The notes: a model not told the origin generated them from the sequence alone. A DNA stretch of 26,964 nt from an uncultured Prevotella sp. (GCA_900553465.1 USDT01000036.1:1-26964), one strand, 5' to 3'; numbered from the stretch's first letter, positions 15,647 through 24,980 are shown. Numbers and translations: made by a program.

Positions 15647-17314
15647 ATGAAAAATGGCAGGTTATTAATCGTGTCTGCCGCACTGGCTTTGGGATGTTTT
15701 TCCATGGCCGATGCTGCCGACATAAAGATCAAGATCACCAAGAAGTACATCAATTTTCCGATCTCGCACAAGTCGGACCGCAAGACCATGGAACTGTCTG
15801 TCAAGGGACAGGATCCGTGCCGGTTTGTCATACGTCTTGCCGAAGGCGAGCCCGACTACTGGACGTTCCGCGACGTGAGCGCTCTGAAAGGCAAGACTGT
15901 TACGCTGACCTACGACGGCAGTGAGGCGGCTCTCAGCAAGATTTATCAGGACGACCGCATTGCCGGAGAAGACGAGATATACAAGGAGAAATACCGTCCG
16001 CAATATCATTTCACGACGCGTCGCGGATGGATAAACGATCCTAACGGACTCGTTTATTACAAAGGCAAGTATCACATGTTCTATCAGCACAATCCGTTTG
16101 AGCGCGAATGGGAGAACATGCATTGGGCGCACGCTGTTAGTACCGACCTCCTGCACTGGCAGGAACTGCCGCTGGCGCTGCATCCCGACACTCTCGGAAC
16201 AATCTTTTCCGGTTCGGCTGTGATAGACTATGGCAACACTGCGGGATGGAACGGTAAGGACGGCAGCCCTGCACTCGTGGCGTTTTACACATCGGCAAAG
16301 GGCATACAGCGCCAGAGCATGGCCTACAGTCTGGATGAAGGACTTACGTTTACGAAGTATGAGGGTAACCCGATTATAGACTCACATGAGAAATGGCAGA
16401 CCAACGACACGCGTGATCCGAAGGTGTTCTGGTATGCTCCGGGCAAGCATTGGGTGATGGTGCTCAATGAGCGCGACGGTCATTCGATTTATAATTCGGT
16501 TAATCTGAAGGACTGGACATTCGAAAGCCATATCACCGGATTCTGGGAGTGCCCGGAACTTTTTGAGGTGGCTGTCGATGGAAATGGCGGCAACAAGAAG
16601 TGGGTGATGTGGGGTGCGTCGGGCACTTACATGATAGGTTCGTTCGACGGAAAGCGCTTTACGCCCGACGGTCCGAAGCAATGCAATCTCAATGGAAGCG
16701 CGTATGCCGCGCAGGTATTCAACAACATACCGGCCAACGACGGCCGTGTGATAAAGATAGCATGGGGTCGTATCTCGTTCGACGGCATGCCTTTCAACGG
16801 CTGTATGCTTCTTCCGCAGGAGCAGATGCTGTTTACTACCAAGAGCGGACTGCGTCTTGCGAGTCGTCCTGTCAGGGAAGTGGAGCAGCTGTTCACCAAG
16901 GTTTATTCTGGCGAAGACCTGAACATGCAGCAGGCTAATGACGTGATGAAGCAGTTTGACGGCAACGACGTGCTGCGTATACGCATGACTCTGCACATGA
17001 GTCACGCTACCGATGCAGGACTGAGCTACCGCGGACAGCGCATAGTGAACTACGATCTGAACGGCAACCGACTGAACGGTGAGTTCTATGCAACCGATGA
17101 TCCGGGCAGCATGATGCTTACGGCGGATGTTTATATGGACCGCAGCATGGCAGAGGTGTTCATCGACGGTGGACTGTATTCATACTCCATGGGACTCGAC
17201 GTGCGCAGTACGAACAAGGAAGGTTACGTGTTCTGGGGCAACAACATAAAGATAAGCAGCCTTGAGGTTTACAAGGTGAAGTCGATATGGGACGGCAACG
17301 TGGTTGAGAAATAA
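15647..17314 (+). CDS. GH32 fructan hydrolase (levanase/inulinase-like)
   Basis: This 555-residue exported enzyme cleaves beta-fructosidic bonds in levan, inulin or sucrose-type fructans. A signal peptide (about 1-24, ending ADA) precedes an N-terminal beta domain (about 25-112) like the DUF4980 module found on Bacteroides GH32 enzymes. The five-bladed propeller follows with all three catalytic motifs: WINDPNG at 128-134 (Asp131, nucleophile), RDP at 256-258 (transition-state stabiliser) and ECPEL at 301-305 (Glu301, acid/base). The C-terminal beta-sandwich spans about 415-548. A lipoprotein route via Cys17 (LALGC) is possible, but the lipobox is imperfect. It is a single-gene unit with its own promoter and a strong terminator (17383-17429). 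No SusC/SusD, fructokinase or sensor gene accompanies it, unlike full fructan loci. Endo or exo action cannot be decided here. Confidence 0.92.
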   Translation: MKNGRLLIVSAALALGCFSMADAADIKIKITKKYINFPISHKSDRKTMELSVKGQDPCRFVIRLAEGEPDYWTFRDVSALKGKTVTLTYDGSEAALSKIYQDDRIAGEDEIYKEKYRPQYHFTTRRGWINDPNGLVYYKGKYHMFYQHNPFEREWENMHWAHAVSTDLLHWQELPLALHPDTLGTIFSGSAVIDYGNTAGWNGKDGSPALVAFYTSAKGIQRQSMAYSLDEGLTFTKYEGNPIIDSHEKWQTNDTRDPKVFWYAPGKHWVMVLNERDGHSIYNSVNLKDWTFESHITGFWECPELFEVAVDGNGGNKKWVMWGASGTYMIGSFDGKRFTPDGPKQCNLNGSAYAAQVFNNIPANDGRVIKIAWGRISFDGMPFNGCMLLPQEQMLFTTKSGLRLASRPVREVEQLFTKVYSGEDLNMQQANDVMKQFDGNDVLRIRMTLHMSHATDAGLSYRGQRIVNYDLNGNRLNGEFYATDDPGSMMLTADVYMDRSMAEVFIDGGLYSYSMGLDVRSTNKEGYVFWGNNIKISSLEVYKVKSIWDGNVVEK

Positions 17315-17382
17315 GCGATGCGCGTTGCCGGAACAATGAAAAGGCACTTATGAATTAAAGCAAACAAAATGCTGAAATACAA

Positions 17383-17429
17383 AGAAGCGGCCGCAGAATT
17401 TGATGTTCCTGCGGCCGCTTCTGTTTTTT
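17383..17429 (+). terminator. Strong intrinsic terminator of the GH32 gene
   Basis: A perfect 14-bp stem, AGAAGCGGCCGCAG (17383-17396) with CTGCGGCCGCTTCT (17409-17422), has a 12-base loop and is followed by GTTTTTTA on the plus strand. It begins 69 bases after the GH32 stop. The convergent minus-strand export operon ends at 17530, so the stem may serve it too, though its minus-strand T tract is weak. Confidence 0.85.
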
Positions 17430-17529
17430 ATCATCATTCCTTTGTGGCTTTCTTTTGCCGGCTGAAGACTTTTGTGGAAGAGCGATTACGGCGTCCGTGC
17501 GGTGTCATATGCGCTTTTCCGTTGTCACA

Positions 17530-18645
17530 TTACTGCTCTTTCTGGTCTTCGGTTATTATCTTCGGGCCTCTGATCTTGTCTTTCTGAGTCAATCCTTTCT
17601 TTATTTCGATGTTGATGCCATCACTCAATCCTGTGGTAACCTTGCGGCGTTCGTATATCTTTTCGTCGCCTTCACCTTTCACGACATACACGTATGTGTC
17701 GTTGCCTTCGAACTCAATGGCACTCTCCGGAATGGTGAGCACGTTCTTTGCCTGTGAGAGCACTATCTCCGCATTGGCACTGTAGCCGCTTCGTATGTTC
17801 TTGCTGTCAGCCACCTTTACGGCTGCCTTTATCTCAAACTGGTTGGCTCCGTTGTTGTCAACAGCCTTCGGTGATATGTATTCGAGTGATGCTTCGAACG
17901 TCTTGTCCTGCAATGCGCCGATTGACAACTTCATAGGCATGCCTGTGACAAGGCGTCCCACCTCGGTCTCGTCGATGTTTCCGCGGAATATGAGGTCGTT
18001 CATGTCGGCTACGGAGGCTATTGTCGTACCGTCGTTGAATGTGTTTGACAGTATGACGGAGTTGCCCACTTTTACCGGAATGTCGAGTATTACGCCCGTA
18101 ATGGTTGAGCGCACGAGGGTGGAACTGGCACTGGCGTTACTCTTCGACACACCGTCGCGTACCACCTGCAGGTTGTCCTCGGCCGCAGCAACCTCTTCTT
18201 CAGCCTGGCGGTAGGCCTGTGCTATCTTATCATATTCGTCGGCCGACACCAGTCCTTTGTCGTAAAGCACCTTCTCGCGTTCGTAGTCTGTGCGTGCCTG
18301 TTTCACGTTTATGTTGGCAAGACGCAGGCGTGCCTGTGCCGAACTGAGCTGTCCCATGTCCGGGATAACCTTCACCTTGGCAATCACTTCGCCTTCTTTC
18401 ACGGTGTTGCCCGCTTCCTTCAGCAGTTCGCTTATGATGCCGGATATCTGCGGTTTGATGGCAACCTCGTTGCGCGGTTCTATCTTTCCCGTCACCACCG
18501 TGGTCTTTCTGATGTCGGTTATTTTGGGTGTGAACTCATTGTAGGCCACCGGTTGCGGCAGCGATTTCACATAGAGAAACACGAATGTGCCTATGAATAT
18601 CAAGGCGATAATAGCTGCGACTATGAACTTGAAGTACTTTTTCAT
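17530..18645 (-). CDS. Membrane-fusion (periplasmic adaptor) protein of a MacAB-type efflux system
   Basis: This 371-residue protein links an inner-membrane transporter to an outer-membrane channel. It has one N-terminal membrane anchor (about 7-27, FIVAAIIALIFIGTFVFLYV). The biotinyl-lipoyl-like half follows (about 48-95, TGKIEPRNEVAIKPQISG). A coiled-coil hairpin of about 65 residues (98-165) is rich in Ala, Gln, Glu and Arg. The second lipoyl half is at about 178-215, and beta-barrel and membrane-proximal domains follow. The start is set at 18645 (MKKYFKFIV). The frame is open for 22 more codons upstream, but that extension is polar and would move the anchor away from the N-terminus. The gene is the last of the export operon, 103 bases after the second permease gene. 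No TolC-type channel gene is nearby, so it must come from elsewhere in the genome. Confidence 0.88.
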   Translation of the reverse strand: MKKYFKFIVAAIIALIFIGTFVFLYVKSLPQPVAYNEFTPKITDIRKTTVVTGKIEPRNEVAIKPQISGIISELLKEAGNTVKEGEVIAKVKVIPDMGQLSSAQARLRLANINVKQARTDYEREKVLYDKGLVSADEYDKIAQAYRQAEEEVAAAEDNLQVVRDGVSKSNASASSTLVRSTITGVILDIPVKVGNSVILSNTFNDGTTIASVADMNDLIFRGNIDETEVGRLVTGMPMKLSIGALQDKTFEASLEYISPKAVDNNGANQFEIKAAVKVADSKNIRSGYSANAEIVLSQAKNVLTIPESAIEFEGNDTYVYVVKGEGDEKIYERRKVTTGLSDGINIEIKKGLTQKDKIRGPKIITEDQKEQ

Positions 18646-18748
18646 ATCTGTTTTTGTGTTTGTTTGCTTATTATAATATGTATATGGCCGAGCCATACGG
18701 TTCATTTTCATGTGCGGAAGAGGGCAGAGCGCGGCACGGTTGTGTGCA

Positions 18749-19993
18749 TTACTCGTCTCTCATTGCGTCAACCGGCTTTATGCTCATGGCTCTTGCAGCC
18801 GGCGCAAGTCCCGCCAACACGCCCAGAACACTGAGCATAACCACCGCGCCGACGGCCGTCCAGAAGTCTATCTGGAAATGAGCTGTGGTGATGCCGTCGC
18901 TTGTGTTGGCCACCTCGAGCATCTGCAGGATTATCACTACGAACAGTATTCCGCTCATACCTGCCACGGCCGTGAGTATGATACTCTCACTTATTATCTG
19001 CGAAAGGATGTCCATCGGTGTGGCGCCTATGGCTCGCCGTATGCCGATCTCGGTGGTACGTTCGCGCACTGTCACCATCATGATGTTCGAAACACCTATT
19101 GCTCCTGCCAGCAGAGTGCCTATGCCGACAAGCCAGATTAGGAAGTTGACACCGGAGAACAGGCTGTCGAGCAGACCGAAAAGCAGTTCGGTGTTGAACA
19201 CAGTGACGGCTTTCTCGTCGTCTGGAGCCACGTTGTGTGCCCTCGCTATCACCTCGCGCATACGCTGCGATATCTCGTCCATCTTTGTACCGGGCTTTGC
19301 CGTGGCACATATGAGGTCGACATTGTCACCCAGATTGTACGCCTGCTGCATGAGTGAGAGCGGCACAATGACACTCTCTTCGGCACTTCCGTTGATGTTC
19401 ATGTTGCCTGCGGCGTAGTCGACTCCTATTACATTATAATATATGGAGTCTATACGGATGAGCTGTCCGCACGGGTCACCGCCTCCCGGAAACAGTGTCT
19501 TGTACACCTTCTTGCCTATGACGCACACCTTGCGGCGCTGGCTTATATCCATGTCGTTGATGTAACGGCCGTAGTACATCTGCGGACTTTCCACGCGAGT
19601 GTAGTCGGGCAGAGTTCCCTTCACGGTGCAACTGCTCTTCTTGTCGCTGAAAGTGGCGTTGCCGTTCCATCTCGACAGCATCGGTGTGACTACGTCCAGT
19701 TCCGGCACCTGAGCCTTCAGACGGTCCACATCCTTGTGTGTCATGGTCCATTTACGTCCTTTGCGCAGTCCGTTGTGCGCTTTGGTAGTGGGTTGCGCGA
19801 ACACTATGGCCGCATTGGTGGCAAATCCCTCGAAGTTGTTCGACAGCATTTCCTTCAGTCCGCTGCCGCCTCCGATGAGGCCGACAAGCATGAACACGCC
19901 CCAGAACACGCCGAATCCGGTGAGGAACGTGCGGCTTTTGTTTCTCGTGAGTGTGTCGAGTATCTCCCTGAATCTGTCGATGTCTATTTTCAT
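18749..19993 (-). CDS. MacB/FtsX-type ABC permease (second of two)
   Basis: This 414-residue inner-membrane protein has the four-helix MacB/LolC/FtsX layout: one helix near the N-terminus (about 23-43, FLTGFGVFWGVFMLVGLIGGG), a large periplasmic domain (about 45-280), and three C-terminal helices (about 285-400). The FtsX signature is clear at IGVSNIMMVTVRERTTEIGIRRAIGA, and the protein ends with the usual PVDAMRDE. It carries no ATPase domain and must use a separate one. It lies 46 bases after the first permease gene. The two share layout and end motifs but differ widely in the periplasmic domain, so they are more likely a heterodimer than a recent duplication. The substrate is unknown; MacB relatives export peptides, macrolides or lipids. 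Confidence 0.88.
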   Translation of the reverse strand: MKIDIDRFREILDTLTRNKSRTFLTGFGVFWGVFMLVGLIGGGSGLKEMLSNNFEGFATNAAIVFAQPTTKAHNGLRKGRKWTMTHKDVDRLKAQVPELDVVTPMLSRWNGNATFSDKKSSCTVKGTLPDYTRVESPQMYYGRYINDMDISQRRKVCVIGKKVYKTLFPGGGDPCGQLIRIDSIYYNVIGVDYAAGNMNINGSAEESVIVPLSLMQQAYNLGDNVDLICATAKPGTKMDEISQRMREVIARAHNVAPDDEKAVTVFNTELLFGLLDSLFSGVNFLIWLVGIGTLLAGAIGVSNIMMVTVRERTTEIGIRRAIGATPMDILSQIISESIILTAVAGMSGILFVVIILQMLEVANTSDGITTAHFQIDFWTAVGAVVMLSVLGVLAGLAPAARAMSIKPVDAMRDE

Positions 19994-20039
19994 TTCCGTG
20001 TAGTTTCTGTTTGTTTATGCCGTATGCTGATGGTCTGTG

Positions 20040-21302
20040 TCATTCTGCCCGCAGCGCCTCTATCGGTCTGATGTTTGCCGCGCGGCGTGCCGGTACAAGT
20101 CCGGCGACGGTTCCTGCGATTATCATGACAAGCGTTGCCTGTATGCATACGTCCAGACCTACTGTAGGGTTGACGAACATTGCCGCCTCGAACAGTCCCG
20201 TGTCCACCTGCTGGTGGCCTATGGTGGCGTCCATATACATATTTGCCGCTATGCCGAGAATCATTCCGATGTATCCGAAGAAGGTTGTTATGATGATGCT
20301 TTCGGTTATAATAAGCCGCAGTATAGACCACGGTTTGGCGCCGATGGCCTTGCGTATGCCGAACTCGTGGGTGCGTTCCTTCACGGTGATGAGCATGATG
20401 TTGGAAACCCCGACGATGCCCGACAGCAACGTGAAGAGACCTATTATCCACAGTGCTGTGCGTATGATGTCGGTTCCGGTGTTCATCTGCAGGTTCTGTG
20501 TGAAGCGGTTCCACAGCCATACCGACTCCTCGTCGTCGGGTGCGGCGCGGTGGTTGCGGTTGATGTTGGCGCGGTATCGTGCCTCAAACTTCTCGTTTGC
20601 CTCCATCGTTTCAAGTCCTTCGAAGGTGAAGAAAATCCTGTCGGCCTTGTCGCCGCGGCTGTACATGGTTCTCAAAGTGGTGAATGCCGTGTAGGCATCG
20701 GTGTTCATCCGGCTGTTGTCGTCCTTGTAAATGCCGACCACTCTGAATGCGAATCCGCCAACGTTCACCGTCTGTCCTATGAGCGTACTGATGTCGTGTG
20801 GTGCGAGTTCCTTGGCCTGTCCTTCGCTCAGAACGATTATTTTGCGCTGCTCGCGTATGTCGGTCATGTTGACGAAACGTCCGTACAGCATGTTTATCTT
20901 GTTTATCTCAGCCTTGTTGGGATAGGTTCCGCACAGGCTGTTGCCGCTCACGTATTCGTCGCCGAAGATTATGTTGAGTCCCGACTGCGATATTTCGGCA
21001 CCGGTTGTCTCCACGTTTCCGGTGAAGTTGTTGCGCGTTGTGGATATGTCGTTGTCGTTGAGTTCGATGTGGCGTCCCTCTTTCAAGCCGTCGTAAGGCT
21101 TCGATGTGAAACCGCCGTAGACAATCATCGAGTTGTCCAGAAACTGTCCCGAGTTCTGCACAACGGCGTTGAGCAGTCCGTTTCCTGCTCCGAGCAGGAA
21201 GATGATGATGAATATTCCCCATGCCACGGAGAAGCCCGTCAGCGCGGTGCGCAGCTTGTTGCGCCCTGCCGTGGTGAGTATTTCGGCTATCATGTCACGC
21301 AT
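20040..21302 (-). CDS. MacB/FtsX-type ABC permease (first of two)
   Basis: This 420-residue inner-membrane protein shares the MacB/FtsX layout. The first helix is at about 19-40 (ALTGFSVAWGIFIIIFLLGA), a periplasmic domain covers about 45-285, and three helices lie between about 290 and 410. IVGVSNIMLITVKERTHEFG is the FtsX signature, and the protein ends PIEALRAE. The gene begins 10 bases after the ATPase gene and precedes the second permease gene, so one ATPase probably serves both subunits. The N-terminal LRTALTGFSVAWG and the second permease's SRTFLTGFGVFWG are clearly related. The cargo cannot be told from the sequence. Confidence 0.88.
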   Translation of the reverse strand: MRDMIAEILTTAGRNKLRTALTGFSVAWGIFIIIFLLGAGNGLLNAVVQNSGQFLDNSMIVYGGFTSKPYDGLKEGRHIELNDNDISTTRNNFTGNVETTGAEISQSGLNIIFGDEYVSGNSLCGTYPNKAEINKINMLYGRFVNMTDIREQRKIIVLSEGQAKELAPHDISTLIGQTVNVGGFAFRVVGIYKDDNSRMNTDAYTAFTTLRTMYSRGDKADRIFFTFEGLETMEANEKFEARYRANINRNHRAAPDDEESVWLWNRFTQNLQMNTGTDIIRTALWIIGLFTLLSGIVGVSNIMLITVKERTHEFGIRKAIGAKPWSILRLIITESIIITTFFGYIGMILGIAANMYMDATIGHQQVDTGLFEAAMFVNPTVGLDVCIQATLVMIIAGTVAGLVPARRAANIRPIEALRAE

Positions 21303-21312
21303 AGGCCATCTG

Positions 21313-22038
21313 TCATTTCATTATTCCCGACGTGCCGAACGGGCTTGCGTTGTGGTCGAGGTTCTCCTCTATCTTGCCTATCAGGCCGTCCTTGATGTGT
21401 ATTATCTTGTTTGTCTCGTTGGCCACACCGCTTTCGTGTGTCACCACGACTATGGTGATGTGCTCCTCGGCGTTGAGTTTCTTGAGCAGTTCCATCACCT
21501 CCACACTCGTCTTTGAGTCGAGTGCTCCGGTGGGTTCGTCCGCCAGTATTATCTGCGGACGTGTTATCAGAGCCCGCGCTATGGCCACACGCTGTTTCTG
21601 TCCGCCGGAGAGTTCGTTGGGATAATGGTCGGCCCACTGTGCCAGACCGAGCCTGTCGAGATACTCCATGGCCATGGCATGGCGCTTCTTGCGGCCTACT
21701 CCCTGATAGAACAGAGGCAGTTCGACATTCTCCACGGCCGACTTGAAGGCTATGAGATTGAATGACTGGAAGATGAAACCTATCATGCGGTTGCGGTATT
21801 CGGCCGCGCGTTTCTCCGAGAGGTCCTTTATCAGCGTTCCGCCAAGCAGATATTCGCCTGAGTCGTAGTTGTCGAGAATGCCGAGTATGTTGAGCAGTGT
21901 GGACTTGCCTGAGCCCGACGCACCCATGATGGATACGAACTCGCCCTCGTCTATGTCGAGGTTGATGCCCTTGAGCACGTGGAGCGGCTGCGCGCCGCGG
22001 TAGGTCTTGTTTATGTCCCTTAGTGTTATTATTGACAT
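21313..22038 (-). CDS. MacB/LolD-type ABC transporter ATP-binding protein
   Basis: This 241-residue stand-alone ATPase drives the two permeases that follow. All catalytic motifs are present: Walker [10 protein letters not shown] (39-47), Q-loop Gln91, signature LSGGQ (143-147), Walker B IILADEP with Glu168, the D-loop GALD, and the switch His201. The [11 protein letters not shown] stretch and the short length are typical of the MacB/LolD/FtsE branch. The C-terminal tail (about 225-241) is unlike the core and may contact a partner. The gene lies 80 bases after the ABC exporter gene and 10 bases before the first permease gene, in one direction. Confidence 0.93.
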   Translation of the reverse strand: MSIITLRDINKTYRGAQPLHVLKGINLDIDEGEFVSIMGASGSGKSTLLNILGILDNYDSGEYLLGGTLIKDLSEKRAAEYRNRMIGFIFQSFNLIAFKSAVENVELPLFYQGVGRKKRHAMAMEYLDRLGLAQWADHYPNELSGGQKQRVAIARALITRPQIILADEPTGALDSKTSVEVMELLKKLNAEEHITIVVVTHESGVANETNKIIHIKDGLIGKIEENLDHNASPFGTSGIMK

Positions 22039-22118
22039 GTCTGAGCTTTTTATAGGTTAGACTGCATGCGAGTGGCTGTGGTTGCAGTGGGTGAAAGAAA
22101 AACCATAATTTCTGTTTT

Positions 22119-23798
22119 TCATGACTGGTCGTTGCGTTCTACCTTCAGAGTGTGGTCGCAATATTTTATGACGGCCGGACGGTGGGTTATGAATATGATG
22201 GTTTTGCCGCGGTCGCTCATTATGTTCTGCAGCAGGCGGCATTCCGTGTCGGGATCGAGAGCCGATGTAGCTTCGTCGAAGAGCATCACCGGGCGGTTGC
22301 GCAACAGTGCGCGTGCTATGGCTATGCGCTGCGCCTGTCCTTCGCTCAGTCCGCCGCCTTGCTCGGTGCAGAGAGTGTCGAGTCCGTCGGGAAGGTCGTT
22401 TACGAAAGATGCGCAACTTTTCTCAAGGGCCGCCTTCATTTCCTCGTCGGTGGCGTCGGCCTTTCCCATGCGCAGGTTGTCGCGTATGGAACCGCTCATG
22501 AGTGTGTTGCCCTGCGGCACGTACACCATGTTGCAGCGCACGAGCGGCGAGAGCGTGTGGGATGATGAGGAGTTGTATATCTCGGCCGTGCCTTGCTGCG
22601 GGTGGAGCAGGGCGAGGATTATTCTGATGAGCGTAGTCTTGCCGGCACCGGTCTCGCCGAGTATGGCCGTGCACGAACCGGGCTGGAAGTCGTGGCTCAG
22701 ATTTTCGATGACGTTGCGCGAGCCACCGTCGTACAGATAGGTGATATTGTTGAGGCGTATGCCGCACGGACCGTCCATACGCACGGGGTCGCCCTGTTCT
22801 TCGAGCGGATTTTCCTCAAGTTCCATGAGACGCTCGGAGGCAGTGAGCACGCTGACGAAGGCCGGTACCAGCTTGGTGAGGCTGCGCGCGGGAGTCTGAA
22901 TCTTGTTGACGAGTTGCAGGAATGCCGTCATTCCGCCGAAGGTAAGTGTGTGCTGCGACATGCGAAGGGCCGCCCACAGGAACGCAAGAAGATAGCCTGC
23001 GGCGAAGCCGGTGTTGAGTACGAGGTTTGAGAACACCGAGCACGACGTGCGCTTCACCACATTCTGGCGCAGTTCGCACTGCGTGCGTTCCAGCTTGTCT
23101 ATCATGTTGCGGTCGTTCTCGAGCGTTTTTATGAGCATGCGGTGCTGCACAGTCTCCTGCAATACGCTCTGCACCTTGCTGTCGGAGTCGCGCACGAAAC
23201 GTGTGAGACGGCGCATGTGGCCTACATAAACCTTGCTGCCGATGAGGAAAACGGGGATGAGCACCACGATGACAAGAGCCAGAACCTTGTCCATGAGGAA
23301 CAGATAGATAAAGGCGCTGACAAACATCACGATGACAGAAAGCGTGTTGGGGATTGTCTCGGTGAGGAAGTTGATGACGTTGTTCACGTCGAACTCCAGA
23401 CGGTTGAGCACGTCGCCGGAGTGGCGTATCTCGCGTCCGCGCCATTCGGAGCGCAGTATCCGGTCGAGCATGCGCTGCTGCATGCGGTTCTGCGCCTTTA
23501 TGCCGAGAATGTTGCGCACCCATACAGACGTGATGTTGAGTGCGAAGTCGCACAGTATGAGTGCCGCCATCATGCCCACGGCGCTGTAGATGGAACCTTT
23601 GACTACGCCCGACGCCACGTCGATGGCATGCTTGACAGCCCATACCTGCGACAGACTTGTGACAACCTGTGCAATGCCCGTGGCGGCGTTGAGCACCGCT
23701 TGCAGACGGTTGCCGCGCCATTGTCCCCACAGCCATTTCATTATCTGTGTGGTGGTGTATTGCGTGTCCGGTATCTTGAGTATCTGCCTTATTTTCAT
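22119..23798 (-). CDS. Type I ABC exporter (fused membrane and ATPase domains)
   Basis: This 559-residue half-transporter probably works as a homodimer in the inner membrane. The membrane domain (about 20-320) has helices such as SVIVMFVSAFIYLFLMD and ALVIVVLIPVFLIGSKVYVG. The ATPase domain (about 340-559) has Walker A GETGAGKT (381-388), signature LSEGQ (484-488), Walker B VMLFDEA (504-510) and switch His539. The start at 23798 (MKIRQILKIPDTQ) is preferred. The frame is open for 24 codons upstream, but that stretch would overlap the end of the NAD kinase gene and is not protein-like. It follows NAD kinase by 44 bases and precedes the MacB-type genes. It resembles MsbA- and multidrug-like exporters, and the cargo is not evident. 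Confidence 0.9.
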   Translation of the reverse strand: MKIRQILKIPDTQYTTTQIMKWLWGQWRGNRLQAVLNAATGIAQVVTSLSQVWAVKHAIDVASGVVKGSIYSAVGMMAALILCDFALNITSVWVRNILGIKAQNRMQQRMLDRILRSEWRGREIRHSGDVLNRLEFDVNNVINFLTETIPNTLSVIVMFVSAFIYLFLMDKVLALVIVVLIPVFLIGSKVYVGHMRRLTRFVRDSDSKVQSVLQETVQHRMLIKTLENDRNMIDKLERTQCELRQNVVKRTSCSVFSNLVLNTGFAAGYLLAFLWAALRMSQHTLTFGGMTAFLQLVNKIQTPARSLTKLVPAFVSVLTASERLMELEENPLEEQGDPVRMDGPCGIRLNNITYLYDGGSRNVIENLSHDFQPGSCTAILGETGAGKTTLIRIILALLHPQQGTAEIYNSSSSHTLSPLVRCNMVYVPQGNTLMSGSIRDNLRMGKADATDEEMKAALEKSCASFVNDLPDGLDTLCTEQGGGLSEGQAQRIAIARALLRNRPVMLFDEATSALDPDTECRLLQNIMSDRGKTIIFITHRPAVIKYCDHTLKVERNDQS

Positions 23799-23842
23799 GA
23801 CATGAGCGTCTTTGTGCCAGATGGGCGTATGGTTGTGGCGTT

Positions 23843-24733
23843 TCAGTCCTTGCGTTTGTCGGCTCCCCACATCATCTTCTCGCGCAGCGATGCGAAGTAG
23901 TTGTGTCCGGGACGCTTCACTATGCTTGTGATGAACGGTGCCTTGTCAATGGTTATGGATGTTCCTTCGGTGAGAGTCTCGCTGCGTCCGTCGACGGCCA
24001 GCAGGAAATTGTGCGAGCGCGACTCCACGCTCAGCGTCACGGTGCTGTCGCCGCTTATCACTATCGGGCGCACGTTGAGGCTGTGCGGAGCCACCGGTGT
24101 GAGACACATGGTGTTGGTGCGCGGCACTATGATGGGTCCGCCGTTAGACAGCGAGTAGGCTGTAGAACCTGTCGGAGTGGACACTATGAGTCCGTCGGCC
24201 TGATAGGTGACGAGGTGTTCGCCGTCGATGCATGTGCGTATGCTTATCATCGATGCGTTGTCGCGCTTGAGTACGGCTATGTCGTTGAGCGCGAATGGCT
24301 CGCCGCGCAGCTGTTTTGTGTCGGTGCGCACCATCAGAGCCGTGTGGTTCTCGGTGGTGTAGTGACCGTCGTATATGGCGTCTATGGCGGTGCCGAACTC
24401 TTCTGGCATGACGTCGGCAAGGAATCCCAGCCGGCCGGTATTGACACCCAGTATGGGGATGTTCTTTATACCGACGCGCACTGCTGTCTTCAGAAACGTG
24501 CCGTCGCCGCCCATGGATATGGCGAAGTCGGCGTCGAAGCCGTCGGCATCGAACACTTTGGGCGAGCCGGCAGGCATCTGTCCGTAGTGTTTCAGAAAGT
24601 CGTAGAACGGGCGGTCGATGTATATCTGCGCACCGTGCCGCTCCAGGTGATAGATGACTTTCTGTATCGAAGCTGACTTTTTGCTCTGAAAAGTGTTTCC
24701 GAAAATAGCAAATCTTAGTTTTTCTGACGCCAT
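23843..24733 (-). CDS. nadK: NAD kinase
   Basis: This 296-residue cytoplasmic enzyme phosphorylates NAD to NADP using ATP or polyphosphate. The ATP/NAD-kinase motifs are complete: GGDGTFLK at 75-82 with the catalytic Asp77, NTGRLGFL at 98-105, ALND at about 148-151 in the place of the usual NE/ND motif, and the glycine-rich TPTGSTAYSLSNGGP at 186-200. The length is normal for the family. The start is set at 24733 (MASEKLRFAIFGNTF) because the promoter at 24752-24783 lies just upstream; a longer reading would run through that promoter. The gene is probably the first of the operon that continues into the exporter genes. Confidence 0.95.
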   Translation of the reverse strand: MASEKLRFAIFGNTFQSKKSASIQKVIYHLERHGAQIYIDRPFYDFLKHYGQMPAGSPKVFDADGFDADFAISMGGDGTFLKTAVRVGIKNIPILGVNTGRLGFLADVMPEEFGTAIDAIYDGHYTTENHTALMVRTDTKQLRGEPFALNDIAVLKRDNASMISIRTCIDGEHLVTYQADGLIVSTPTGSTAYSLSNGGPIIVPRTNTMCLTPVAPHSLNVRPIVISGDSTVTLSVESRSHNFLLAVDGRSETLTEGTSITIDKAPFITSIVKRPGHNYFASLREKMMWGADKRKD

Positions 24734-24751
24734 TGTGATAGTTTTAGAAAG

Positions 24752-24783
24752 CAAATATAAGCATAATTTGTCTAACTCGCAAA
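24752..24783 (-). promoter_or_regulatory. nadK promoter
   Basis: On the minus strand TTTG (24780-24783), a 20-base spacer and TATATTTG (24752-24759) match the Bacteroidetes promoter fully. The start would be about 12-15 bases from the nadK ATG, so the mRNA has almost no leader. It is the only clear promoter seen ahead of the export genes. Confidence 0.75.
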
Positions 24784-24980
24784 TAAATATATGTAAAGAG
24801 TGGGCGTACATCCGGCTGCCGGAATACTTTGATGATGAACGGTGCGACGGTAAAAATTCTTTACAAATAAAGTCCGGCTGCAACTCTCATTCTGTGAGCT
24901 GAGGCGTTGCGGAAAAGACTCTTCCGGCGGAGGCGGAATGTGTAGTGGCGACGGTTGGTGTGTCATGCGGAACACATGAC
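24784..24980. other. Intergenic stretch left of REP-like copy B
   Basis: No gene is seen. Two small hairpins occur: CGGAA-N7-TTCCG (24910-24926) and GTCATG-N7-CATGAC (about 24962-24980), the second directly adjoining the REP-like repeat. These may be part of a larger composite repeat. Confidence 0.35.

Noticed and set aside
20037..21395. A 452-codon open frame on the + strand over the first permease gene
   Set aside because: It is antisense to a clear MacB-type permease. Its product has a composition typical of antisense frames and no recognisable domain.
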